NCBI GenBank assembly: GCA_038049695.1
Contig: CP142461.1
Span: forward strand, 35,161,001 to 35,225,000
DNA length: 64,000 nucleotides
Direction: 5' to 3'
Source: Cinnamomum chago
Lineage: Eukaryota; Streptophyta; Magnoliopsida; Laurales; Lauraceae
This document shows positions 22,701 to 33,382 of this stretch, one piece after another. Both the position numbers and the translations under genes were made by a program. The stretch's first letter is position 1. Each line of letters opens with the position of its first letter. Below the pieces are notes generated by a model, which saw only the letters and a list, made by a program, of their open reading frames with translations, searched no databases and had not been told where the DNA came from.

Positions 22701-25004
22701 ATGGGGACTGTTTTAGTTGAAAATTGATGATCTTATTCAGCTAGGAATATTGCTTTATGGTTCAGATCAACATCATAGTTGATAGATAGTCCCTACAATG
22801 TTCATATTTTAAAAGAGATTTGAAGGAGCATACTAAATCAATACTAGGAGTGTGAACTATGGACTGTTCACTTATGTTTTAAGGGCATGATACATGTGAC
22901 TTGGAGGTTCTAAGTTCCAACATGTAATAGTGCTAAAATCTGCCACATTTTTTCTTCCATTTTTGGGGCTTGAAAGTTGAAATACATGCATCTATGGGCC
23001 GTTCAAACATGTCTAATGACCAGTTATGGGGGCAAGGATTAAATATAAGAAAATTTGTAGAAAATCTAGAATATTGGAAAATGAAAGAAAATGTGTTTTT
23101 TTTTTTTTGCAAAAGTAACTAAGATAAGAGGGCTAGCGGTCCCCTCATTGTATCAGGTCCTCTATCGCTGTATAAATAGAAAATAATAGTAATGATAATT
23201 TTTTTCACATGTATTCATGTTGCTTAGTTATGCTAACTTAGAAACTAACGAAAGGCTCATAAAAAATATATATATATAAAAAAAAAACCAATGTCATGAA
23301 GTCATGTGTTATAGTGCCTAAAGAAAAGAATACCTCTACCAAATGAGGTGTCTAATAGGATATACCTAGAGAAGAACTCTTTGTATCGATTGTAATTCAG
23401 TGAGATCATGTGTTTTTGGGTGTTCTTTTAAACATAAAAGGGCAGAAGAGTTGTGTACAAATGTTATTTGAAGAGAAGAAGAAAAGAAATAAGTCTTATT
23501 ATGCATTAATTTTTTTTTAAAGTAAAAATCTGTCTCACTCAGTAGCAGCCACGTAGCAGACTGCTACGGTTGTGAGTTGCACTAAATTCTATTTAGCGTA
23601 GCGGTCTTCATCACTACACCCAATATAGCAGCCGCTACACTATTTTGATCTATGGCAGCCAGTGGCCAAAACGCTACGTAGCGGCGATACGGTGTGAATT
23701 TTTTAAGTGGTCAAAAGAATTCAAATATTTTGTACCAGACAATCATGTGTTTTTTTAGTGATTTAGAACCATATAAGGAAAGAGACAACTTTAGGAAGGG
23801 CTATTGAAGAGAAAAAACATGAAAAATAATATTTTAATTTAAAACAAATTGGCTCTACTAGGTTTTACACCGTAGTGCCTGTATTTTCAAAATAGAGTAG
23901 CGGCTCCAACCGCTACAGCTGATAATGCGGCTGCTACACACTGTTTTGAATGATGGTGATGGGTACCAAGGACGACTATTTCTGCTTTCTTTTACCTTTG
24001 TTCTAAAATCAATGTTGACCATAACTTGTGGTTGCTAAAGGAATCTGATTTACATGTGAAAGGGGCTGCTTTTACACATGTACTTGAGATGAATAGGATA
24101 ATTTATGTGCTGGGTTTTTCCACTGGTTAATATGGTGAAGTGCATTAAAGCAAAGAAACCTTGGGTTTGTAAAGAATCCAGGCTCCATCGCATATTTACT
24201 CTATGATAATGTAAGAGCACTAACCAATAAATAAAGAAAAAAAAAAAAGAATCTTGGCTTAATGTTCTCTTACCAAATCATCCAACATATGGACAATTAA
24301 TTACCAGAAATGTTCACAAGTTTTTTTTTTTAAAAAAAAATTCGGTTTTAGAAGATTACATCAAAAGGTGTTCCAAGGTATCAAATGAACATTAACATTT
24401 TTCATATGAAAATGCTTTTTTCTTTTTGATTTATTCTTAGGCTTTGTTCTATCTGTTATCCGCTATTGATGTAAATGTACACACTAGCAAGAAAGTGATG
24501 CACTGTTTTATCCAATATTGAAGAATAGAAGCTTAAAGATACTTCCAAGATTCAAGTACGAAATCATACCAGAGAATTTGAAATGAAAACAGGTGATTCC
24601 AACAATGACGTCGGGCTTAGACCCGGAGGAATTGTCAGATAAGGCGAGCGGACTTCTGGTGATGAGGAAGGTATAATGTTAGAGGATCTAATTCTTGCCG
24701 TATTCAGTCTAGGAGCGTTAAACCCTGCTCTTGCTGCCATCCTCTCTGCAAGACCCCCACGCGAATTCGATTTCTGACCAGAAAACACACCCCCTAATTC
24801 CCACAAACATTCACCAGAAGCCCTGCCGCCTACTTCATCATCGTCAGATTTCGACTCCATCTTCTGCTTTGAAGGTCCATCAACTTCATTCTCACCTGGA
24901 AGATCCTGCAATGATCTTGAACTGACATCTTCACCTAAAAGCGACAATAAGGTGGTCCTGGGACTGAAATTTGGAGGCAGCGCACAATCCGAAATCCCAG
25001 CCAT
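14293..25004 (-). CDS. Group I WRKY transcription factor, WRKY2-like, five exons, intact
   Basis: Nuclear DNA-binding regulator recognising W-boxes (TTGAC). Minus-strand exons: 25004-24570, 20669-20484, 17765-16957, 16367-16209, 14806-14293; GT-AG borders, matching phases, total 2,103 nt (700 residues plus stop). The N-terminus has the WRKY2-family signature [17 protein letters not shown] and a Ser-Pro cluster ([20 protein letters not shown], then LSPTTGK across intron 1), where MAP kinases act in this family. The N-terminal WRKYGQK is near residue 303 with a C-X4-C-X22-HxH finger. The C-terminal WRKYGQK is near residue 515 with C-X4-C-X23-HxH. The last intron splits the Arg codon before SYYKC, the conserved R-type position. 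A basic SKRRK patch lies just before the second domain. Arabidopsis WRKY2 is the closest family member I recognise; it acts in ABA response and pollen or zygote development. Introns of 1.4 to 3.9 kb carry repeats. Confidence 0.93.
14861..14923. repeat. (TC)n plus (AATC)n microsatellite in WRKY intron 4
   Basis: A TC dinucleotide run passes into repeated AATC tetranucleotides, interrupted once by CACTG. It lies about 60 bp inside the intron next to exon 5. Confidence 0.85.
15040..16075. repeat. Tandem array of about 264 bp, four copies, inside WRKY intron 4
   Basis: The marker GTGAATTGCTGACAGAATT starts at 15,043, 15,314, 15,578 and 15,842, giving periods of 271, 264 and 264 bp. The first copy has a 7-bp insertion in GAATATTCATTATTCAGG and several other differences. 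Copies 2 and 3 are nearly identical, and copy 4 carries more changes. Each unit ends with CTAATGCATATAAAAG. The array makes up most of the intron separating the two halves of the C-terminal WRKY domain. No coding capacity is seen. Confidence 0.92.
17855..18700. repeat. Repeat-derived block in WRKY intron 2, possibly a hAT-like MITE
   Basis: The left part starts TAGGGGTATTAA and is rich in GGCCCA/CAGGCC words. The right part ends near GTTTTTTAACCCTAA-like sequence, faintly inverse to the start. I found no matching 8-bp duplication, so this is tentative. Between them, 18,425-18,590 is a degenerate purine-rich tandem repeat of GAGGGTTTGTTGAGATTTGA-like units. Confidence 0.3.
19710..19755. repeat. 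(GATC)n / (GA)n microsatellite in WRKY intron 2
   Basis: A run of CGAT tetranucleotides passes directly into a long GA dinucleotide run. It looks like a typical replication-slippage locus. Confidence 0.9.
20844..21580 (-). mobile_element. TRIM-like non-autonomous LTR element in WRKY intron 1
   Basis: Two direct repeats (about 20,844-21,008 and 21,400-21,580), offset by 572 bp, start TGTTAGAGATAA when read on the minus strand. Immediately after the upstream repeat, on the minus strand, comes TGATATAAAAGCCATGG, a decayed initiator-tRNA-Met primer-binding site (canonical TGGTATCAGAGCCATGG). A purine-rich stretch precedes the downstream repeat. The internal part is about 390 bp and non-coding. 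The two repeat tails differ, and the flanks (ATAAT and AAACC) do not match, so the end at 20,844 is approximate. It is in the same orientation as the WRKY gene. Confidence 0.65.
21581..23539. other. WRKY intron 1, no gene seen
   Basis: AT-rich intron sequence with short A or T runs. No open frame shows a recognisable domain and no paired repeats were spotted. Confidence 0.5.
23540..23960. repeat. Decayed transposon with TAGCGGC / GCCGCTA words (WRKY intron 1)
   Basis: Short words such as TAGCGGC, GCCGCTACAC and ACGCTACGTAGCGGCG recur in both orientations in two clusters (about 23,550-23,700 and 23,895-23,945), separated by AT-rich sequence. The inner edge CGGTGTGAATTTTTTAA is the inverse of AAAAATTCACACCG at about 3,763-3,776 in the hAT element at the left edge. 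This suggests a related non-autonomous hAT element. Ends and target duplication were not resolved. Confidence 0.5.
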
Positions 25005-26680
25005 GATAATTTATTAAACTTCTTGTCAAATTCAGCTCAAGAACAATTCTTCTCGAATCTGCCCCCGAAAAAACCACATCCAATGGCTAATGACAGAAAA
25101 AAAAAAAAAAAAAAAAGGATCAAAGTAAATTCAGATAAAATCTTCAGACCCAGAAAATGAAGAAGAAAACCACATGGAATGAGAAAACGCACACAAACAA
25201 ACCCCAGCTTCAGATATAGCCAAGTAAAGGCCTTATTATGAAAACCCAACAAGCAAAATGAAGAATAAAATATTACTTCACTGAAGTTTCTGAGAAAAAA
25301 CACATCACACTATAAAAATTGTGAAGGGGACACAGACTTCTGGAAGATGTCAAAGAAAATCGTTTCATTAAAATTCCATTATTCAGCTCAACAGCCACTT
25401 TCTTTAATGATATATATTTTTCTCATCGGTAACAGTAGACACTGGATAAGTCTAAGATACTGATGATCACCATAAAAAAATCTCCTTATTCAGATCAAAA
25501 GACACTTTTAAATTAATCCGAAGAGAAATGAGAAGACCCGGTCAAACTATACTTCTCACATGCTCTAGACAAATCCCATAGAATCCAAAGAACTATAGCT
25601 AAAATAACAAGTCTATCAAGAATTCCATGAGAGAGAATCCAAAGAAATATATTTAAAAGGACCGAAGTCTATCCAGTCTTCCATAGACTTCCATGAAAGA
25701 GAATCCAAAGCACTATAGTTAAACTAAAAGAACCCAAGTCTATTAAACTTCAGATAGAGAACACCCAATGAATAAAATGAGGTGGAGATCAGTCTAAACC
25801 TCATATTTGTATTTGTAGATTAGTATATATATAAAAAAAAACCCTCAATCAAATAAAAAGCACCCAAACGCATTAATGCTCAATGATTCAAATGGATGCA
25901 TATATGGTCAATACAAACCTCATGTTGCAAACAAACATAAAATCCAGCCTTCAAACCATAAGAAAGTTGAATACAAGAGCTGGTAACACAGTTGGAAGGT
26001 CCTCATTGTCACAAAACAGTCATGTTAATCTTTATGTAGAGAAAAAGCCCACAAACCTCAAAACTCATTTCAGGAGAGGGAAAAAAAAAAACCCCCAAAA
26101 ACATATCTGGACCCAATCATTCGAATGACAAAACAAAATCCTCAAGAATAGGAAAAAAAGAAACGGTGTCTATTTAAGAAAAAGAATGAAAAACAAAGGA
26201 CAAATGAACCCAACATGATAACCCCCAACACCCAAAATTTCATGAAAATCCACCCAAAAGATCATAGAAAACCCAGAAGTCAGAACCCATATCAGATAAA
26301 CAAAAATAGCAAAAACCCATATCAAATCCAGTTCAATCATTCAAAATGGAACCCAGAAAATCAATCGCCAATGATAAGTTTCCAAGTAAATGACCCCAAA
26401 AGCTTAAGAACATGAACCCCACCTGACCAATCCATTCCTCCCTCACTCCTCAAAAGAGCTGGTTGCATTTATAACAAAATCCCACTTTCTGTCAATATCT
26501 TCTCTGCAATTGGACAGAAGAAATTTCAGAGATTGGGAAACAGAGCTACCTGTTTGACCCAGAGAGGAAATGGGGTGGATTCTATGAAGGGCTTGGAAAC
26601 TGCCAGTCTCTCCATCTCCTGTTTCTAGCTTTCCCTCTGGCTTGGGCCATCCTCTTGTCGGCATGCCACGTGGCATGTCA
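25005..26680 (-). promoter_or_regulatory. Presumed 5' UTR (possibly with an intron) and proximal promoter of the WRKY gene
   Basis: On the minus strand, a T-rich tract (near 25,100) followed by GGGGGCAG at about 25,059-25,066 makes a good 3' splice site some 55 bp before the ATG. Candidate donors occur near 26,420 and 26,550. A 5' UTR intron of about 1.4 kb is therefore plausible, with transcription starting near 26,600. The region between is A-rich on the plus strand and shows no coding signal. This is inference; transcript data would decide it. Confidence 0.35.
26662..26677. promoter_or_regulatory. Palindromic G-box/ABRE upstream of the WRKY gene
   Basis: CATGCCACGTGGCATG is a perfect 16-bp palindrome with the CACGTG core at 26,668-26,673. 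GCCACGTGGC matches the ABRE-type G-box bound by ABF/ABI5 and GBF bZIP proteins. It lies close to the inferred transcription start. WRKY2 of Arabidopsis is ABA-responsive, which fits, but regulation here is unproven. Confidence 0.5.
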
Positions 26681-26699
26681 TAGCCCGCTGATTGACAGT

Positions 26700-27804
26700 T
26701 AATCCCACAATCACGCCAGTCTGTAACGCGGTTTTGATGCTGAAAGATTTACAGGAATTTGATGCCGTCCGTCCGACCGTCCGTCCGTCCATGAGTCCCC
26801 GGAATGATGGTGTTGATTTGATTTCTTTTTGTGGAAAGATCTTGTCCGTCTGATTTGATTAATATTAATATGGGATCGGTGGGTGGTGGGGCCCACTTGT
26901 GGGGTTAGAAATCCGAGAAAGTTGTAAATCTTCGTGGGGTTTAGTGCGTGTTGGAGACATATGGTTTTAAAAGTTAAAGTGAGTGGTGATGATGCTGGTT
27001 TTGTTCCTTTTACGAGGAATTTTTATACGGTGGAAGAGGTGAAATGAGAGAATCCTGGCATTCGGCTTGTTTGGGCGTTTGTAAATGGAGTGTAGGTAAA
27101 TTGATTTACGCGTACATGATGATTCCAGAGTCTGTGTAGGGGTGCTTATGGGCTGGGTAGCCTGAGCTCAATTCGAGCTCACCAGCCTATATAAGGAATG
27201 CATGTAATTTAATTTCATTTAATTAGCCTAAATAATTGCTCGAATGCCCACAAAATTGATAAAAGCTTGTTTCGGCCCGGCCCGATAGATTAAATGGGCG
27301 GGCTAGGGCTTGACTCTTACAACCCGTGTCGAGCTTGGCCCGGGTATGGCCAATATTTCTAAAGTCGGGCGCGGTGTGTGGGAAGAATGAGTACTTAAAT
27401 AAGGACCATTAAATTATGTATATGGGGAGCACTAGGGTTACGCAGTTGATTGGGTACTCTGACTTCTCATCTTATGGCCCACGGTTTTTATTCTCTTTTT
27501 TGACGTTATCATAAGCCTCACGGTTTTGATTCCTAGATTCCTTTTTTGACTTTATCCTAAGCCTCAACCCCTTGGCGGGGTAACAAGAAAAAAGAAAGGA
27601 AATTATCAAAATGGGCCCTAGCTTTTAGGCTTATTTCAGAAAAGGACACAAGAATTTCAACTTTTCATATAATGGTCTAAGTTCTCCAAAAGGTTTTCAA
27701 TTAATGATAGCCATCCAAATTTCAGCCAAGAGAGATTCTAATTGAGCGCCGCCCCCCCCCCCCCCCCCCCCCCCCTCTCCACCCATTTTTCTTTGGACTC
27801 TTTC
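26700..27804. other. Gene-free stretch with hAT-like GC-rich remnant and a 24-C run
   Basis: Positions about 27,137-27,400 are rich in GGCCCGG-type words and begin TAGGGGTGCTTATGGGCTGGG, resembling the subterminal parts of the hAT elements found later in the window. An uninterrupted run of 24 C (27,752-27,775) lies 29 bp before the solo LTR. CCGTCCGTCCGACC-type repeats occur near 26,766-26,790. No gene is seen. Confidence 0.5.
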
Positions 27805-30718
27805 TGTAACACCCCGAATCTCAGAGCTCATCAGGACTCAGGGTCTTACTATAAGAAAATTAAGATCACCACATAAATCAAATTATGGCTCAGAATTGAG
27901 CAATACTTTAAATTTATTTAAAAGGATTGTTAATAAGAGATAAATAATATCAAGTCTGCAGACAAATCAAATCTATCATCATAAGGGATTCAAAGTTCAA
28001 TATTAATGAATAAACAATAAGTCATTAATCCTAAACATCAATATCCAGATCATTTGTGACGCTCTCTCATCAGCCACGTAAATTGAAGTCCAATGGCCTA
28101 TTCTCATCGTTGTCAAGCTCCCCCAAACAATGCGTACCTGAAGTGGGGGCAAACCACTTATCAGAAAACCGGTGAATAATATTTCCAGATACACATGTCA
28201 TTATAAATATAATTCATTAACAAAAGTACAGAAGAATTCACGAGGTGATAGCGGATTACATATATAGTTTTCTTATTATTCAAGAGGTTTCATATTCGGT
28301 CCTTAATTTCGGTAAGTTCAGTAATCCCAATTATGAGTTCTTATAATGGAACTCTACCATCAGAGTTTTCAGTATTTCAGTCGATTCCCAGGAGGAAGTC
28401 CTTTCTATAATTCATTTAAAAAAATCCCTCGTAAGGAATTTAGTTCAAAAATCAATATTTCAGTCCCTGTCCAACCTTATTCCTCCTGTCCCACTTGGGT
28501 CCACTAATTAATTCAATATTCAGAATAAAGGATCCTTACTGATATTTCAAATATCAGGCCACTGTCCCAAATAATGCTCATATCGAAATGCTCTCATTAA
28601 AAATTCATTGATTCTTTTATACCCATTATGCATTCGGTAATGCTATCATAGAATTATATACATTGATTATATTAATATAAAATTAGTTCTACATAATCGG
28701 GTTTATGTACGCCTCACTTAAATTCAACATTTGTTACCCAATTATGTGGTACTACTCTTATAACCTTAAATCCCATGTTTTCATTACATGTCCAATCATA
28801 TATAAGAATTACTACCAAATCTAAAATTTCCCCACAACATGCTTCAGACTACCAAAAGGTATACTTAAGATATATAACTCTGAATTAAATAAATTCAGTC
28901 AGGCCCACTTTAAGATACAGGCCCATAATAGAATCCACATGGATAATTAGTTGGTTTATAACTTCCAGATTTATACATGGTTCAGATTGACTTTACTGTA
29001 CATGAAACCATTATAAAAGAACCTCTGGAAGGTTTTGGAAAGTATCCTACACATGTCAAAAAGATCTTCACAGTAACTTATACTAAAGGAGCACAGTTCA
29101 TCATTTTCATGAAAATGGGTCTCACGCCCAATACTTTGATTGACCAGAGATTGCGGGTCCCTAGAGGTCCAAACGACGCGGGTCCGGGACCATCTTGGTC
29201 GCCCATGATGAACCCACCAAATAACTGGTCATGATCTCTGATCAGGTAAATCTGTGGGCCCCACATGGCTCTACCACCGTCTGCAACTCTTCCTCCTCCC
29301 TGTCTACTCATTCTTCCAAAATCTGTTTCAAAAGATGGAGTCTACAACCACATAATTCTTCTCATTCTATCATCTCATATCTCATAAGGTGGGTTTCAGC
29401 AATTTTAAATAGTAAGCAATTCTGTTCCAGCTGCCATTGATAGTCTTCATAACCAAAACAGGGAAGGTTCAGATGGTGGGCCCTCCATGGTTCAACCTGT
29501 TTGGGACCAAGCCCACCTAAGTCGCCCATCAGGGACTAACCAGATGACTGGCTCTGATCATTGATCAGGTGGGCCAGTGCGTCCCACAACTCAATTCACC
29601 AGAAACCCATAAATCCACAAAATGACGATGCAGAAATTCTATGGATTCAGATGGAATCCATTCTAGATGGTCCACCCCCACCTAGGTCGCTCAGGGGTCT
29701 GCTATCAGATCCTGGATCAGATGTGTGATCGAGTGGGCCACCTGGTCCCACTATCCAATCCACAGATGAAACCTAAAATCTCCAAAATGACGCTGCATGA
29801 ACGACTTTGATTCAGATGAGGCTTGATGGGACCTAGATTCAAAAGGGGTCCATCTACACTCTAATCGCCCAAGGTTTGGCTTCCAGATCCCTGGTTCAGA
29901 TCTTTGATCAAGTGGGCCCCAAGACCCTAGTATGCAAATCGACAGATCCTGTATCTGTCGATTTGGTTGAAAACCATGCCTCTGTGTTGGATTTCAACTG
30001 ATCTCTTCCTCCATGATTGGGATATATAAAAAAAAATCCAAATATCACATCTAAGCAAATAAAATAATCATAATCTATTATTACTTTATATGGACATCAC
30101 AGATCTTGGTCAAACACCTGGATCCTCATATAGAGAAAGAAATTTCACGATCTGTCAGTAACCAGATCTTCGTTCCTTAATCCCCTTTTTCATGATTAAC
30201 GGAAACACAGAATAATCCAAAAAAATCCATAGTTTTCTGTGTATTTGAAAATATCACTCACCTTCTAGTGTAGCAGATCGTGGCATGGTTGATGTGGGAT
30301 CTCGACTACTGCATCCACCAGGTCCTCTGGCTTCTTTCTCCCTGAGATCCTTCTCTGCTGCTTCCAAGGAAAGTCCCTCTGTACTTTTTACTCTCTTCTC
30401 TTCTTTAACCCAAAATGGAACAATAAAAAAGAAATGCAGAAGATAACCAGTTAAATTATTTTCGGGGATAAGGTTCGATCTCTACTGCTCCTTGGGTATC
30501 AGAACGGAAACCTTTTCTCAAGGAGATGTCGTTCTAACGACCTAACCATAACAAAATGGGCTTTAATGAGTTGGAAACAGGTTAAGAGAAACCAATTAAT
30601 ACAACCCAACCCAATCTAGTATCATATGGGTCAGACAATTCTGGGCCCAATCTGGACCAGATACCTAATACCTTATGGGCCAGACGGATCTGGGCCTAAT
30701 CTGACCCAGGTTATTACA
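27805..30718 (-). mobile_element. Solo LTR, probable Gypsy (Tekay/Del-like), 2.9 kb
   Basis: The block starts TGTAACACCCCG and ends GTTATTACA, so it has TG...CA ends. It is flanked on both sides by the identical 5-bp sequence CTTTC (27,800-27,804 and 30,719-30,723), which is the target duplication of an LTR element. No gag or pol lies inside or next to it. It is most likely a solo LTR left by recombination between two LTRs. The minus orientation is chosen because the minus-strand reading ends in GGGGTGTTACA, like the second LTR at 33,383-36,676. Around 29,230-29,920 it carries diverged tandem copies of about 165-180 bp around GATCA-GTGGGCC words. The family name is inference from length and end sequences. 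Confidence 0.75.
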
Positions 30719-30723
30719 CTTTC

Positions 30724-32696
30724 TCTCTACACCCACCATTGAATTTGAGATTTTCAAAACTTTCTTTGCAGTACACATCCCATCATACCTAAACTAATGT
30801 CACCTTAAACCCCACCCCCACCCTAGCCACCACCTCCCCCTCCGACAACACCCCCGAAGGGGAGGGAGAGAGGGGGGGAGGGAGAGCGAAAGGGAGAGAG
30901 AGAGACATGGAGATGGGAAGAGAGCAAGAGAGAGACACGGAGAGGGAGCGAGAGAGACAAAGAAAGGGAGAGGGAGGGAGACAAGGAGAGGGGCGATGGA
31001 GATGGAAAATAAGGTGGAGAAGGGGAGGAGGCAGAGGGCGTAGCGGTGGTGCTACTGGGCGATGGAGATGAGATGGATAATGAGGTGGAGCAGGGCAGTA
31101 GTGAGAATGGGTAGTTTGAGGATTTACCACAAGGGTTCATTCATAATATTTCTTTTTAAATAGTGAGCTTGCAAAGAAAAATGGGGATTGCTTTTAGAAG
31201 CTCTCTTTAGCCAATTCGATTAAGTTTTGAGTAGATTTTCAAAACAGCGAAAATATCCTTTGGGCTTTCAAACTCTAAAACTTATATTGTCTCCCAAGTT
31301 CTTTTTATTCTTCCTTCTCCCCTTCCTCGATCTTCACTCCCCGACAAACCTCATCCTTGGCGATCTCTAACAACTTTTGCAACCCCCAACAAGCTCTAGC
31401 AACTCGCGACAACCCATGGTAAGTCACTCATTCTTCTCTTTCCCTCCCTTTCATCATCTCCTCTCCATGTTTCTTATTCACTCCACCATTCCTTATTTTT
31501 CCTCCCCAAGTGTTCAACCACATGAATGAGAGCCATCACTAGGCCTCACCAGACACCACTGGCGACCTTAGATGCCGCGGGCAGTGCATCATATGTGTGT
31601 GTTAATGCTAACATGGAATTTGGGATTAGGGCTCTTAAATTTGGAGATTTAGGATTAGTTGATTCTCGTCATCTCAAATTTGGGTTTTAGGGTTGATTGT
31701 GTGTTTTCAATCAACAAAATACCACAAGTGCACGACGTCTATGAGTAGACGGTGGCAAGTACGGGTCAAACCCATAGAGAGCGAATCAATAATAAAAAAA
31801 TCTAAAGGTATTATTAACAATGCATAAAACTAAAGCAACTAGAATATGAGTTGTTGATGATAATAAAGAGATAATCAATAATAATAAAATCAGGGCATCT
31901 AGAATCCATTAAGCATTACAAAACATCATTCTTTCATGTAAACACATGTTGATCATTTTTTCTACTTCAGATCTGGACCAATCAAGGTATTCAAATCGGG
32001 GTAATTTATCTTTGAAATTTATTTTTCTCAAAATAGATGGTTATTTTATAAACAATTATCATAACACCCATGACCTCCTTCCCTTTTCCTTCCCTTTATA
32101 AAAGTGTTAAAACTACCTAATAATCACCTATCAAATCTAAGCATACACTATAAAAAAGAAAATATAATCCCAAGCATAATTTATCAAAAGTAAGCGTATA
32201 TGATAAAAGGCTTGTTTTAACATTGAGAACTACAAAAATGAAGGCACTTGCTGATATGAAGACAAACCTATTCTAACATTCAAGCACATAAAACAGTTAG
32301 ATCAAGAAGCATTCACATGAATAGAAGGAAGTTATGACATACTTAACTTCATCTAAAGCCTCAATCACTACGTTAACTGACCATTGCACGTAAGAAAAAG
32401 AAGATCTTCATTAAGAACATTCTTAAGTACAACTTCAGCTCTTCGTAAACCTAGATTTTTACTTGGATAAGGCCCAAAGCAACCTAAAAAAAATAGAAAA
32501 AGTGAAGAACTAAATGAACTTAGATCTAGGAGTGTGTGTGTGTGTGTGTGTTGGGTGGGGTGGGTTGAGAAGAAGAGGGAAGGGGAGAGCAAGGCAGGTG
32601 GATGTCCTAGGCTAGGGAGCATGGTGATGGTTACCCCCCCTAGGGGAGAGAGAGCATGGACACGAGTCCCTATTTATAGCTTTTGTGGTTTGAGTT

Positions 32697-32741
<45 letters not shown>

Positions 32742-33382
32742 TCTAACTTGGCTTGCAATCCTAGCAATGGTAATTAGAATTGAGTTGATCCTCTTTCTTT
32801 ATTTTGAACACAACTATGAGCAGCGGGTCCCATGAAAAATCTCTTTGTTGCACAGTAGATAAGAATGTGTAATGTGGATTGAGCAGAGGAGGAGAAAGAA
32901 GGGGAGATAGAGAGGGGATGCAGTGGATGTCCAGATGTCCACATCCTTGGTTCTTCTTGAGTTAAAGATTTTTATCTCCTTTCTTTCTTTGACTTGATCT
33001 TCTAATCCTTCTTGGTTTCTATCTCCTTGCTGACTTATCACAAATCTCACTTGGATAACACTTCTTTGATTCAAATTCCATCTGGATTCTTCTAGAATAT
33101 TCTTGATTTGAAACTCTAATCTTGATAAGAGAGAAATCTTGGAAACTTGGAGAGAGAGGGAGAAATTCTTGCAACAGTGGGACCCACCTTGGGTGTGCAT
33201 AGGGAAGCACGCACAAGTGTGTGGTTTCCTTTATTTGTTTTCTCATTTTCTTTTATTTCTTTCTTCAATTTATCTTGTTCATGTGGGCCCCCATTGATTG
33301 TGACAATCCCTACAAAATAAAAGAAACAAATTGCTAACAATGAAATAATAAAAGATGCAATGCATGGGATGCATAGGTCCGA
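30724..33382. other. Repeat-derived, gene-free region with purine-rich and microsatellite tracts
   Basis: Positions 30,850-31,010 are a GA-rich tract giving spurious proline/serine reading frames. From about 31,692 the sequence (ACCACAAGTGCACG... GGCAAGTACGGGTCAAACCC) resembles the edge of a retroelement found widely in plants, and a similar edge occurs near 36,780-36,880. Microsatellites: (TG)n at about 32,534-32,552 and (TC)n at about 32,697-32,741. No gene is supported. Confidence 0.5.

Noticed and set aside
26692..26696. TTGAC as a W-box for WRKY autoregulation
   Set aside because: It is followed by A rather than C or T, so it does not meet the full W-box, and a single 5-mer is expected by chance.
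30789..31140. Open frames rich in Pro, Ser and Leu on the minus strand
   Set aside because: They arise from a GA-rich low-complexity tract; two overlapping frames are open equally, as expected from composition.
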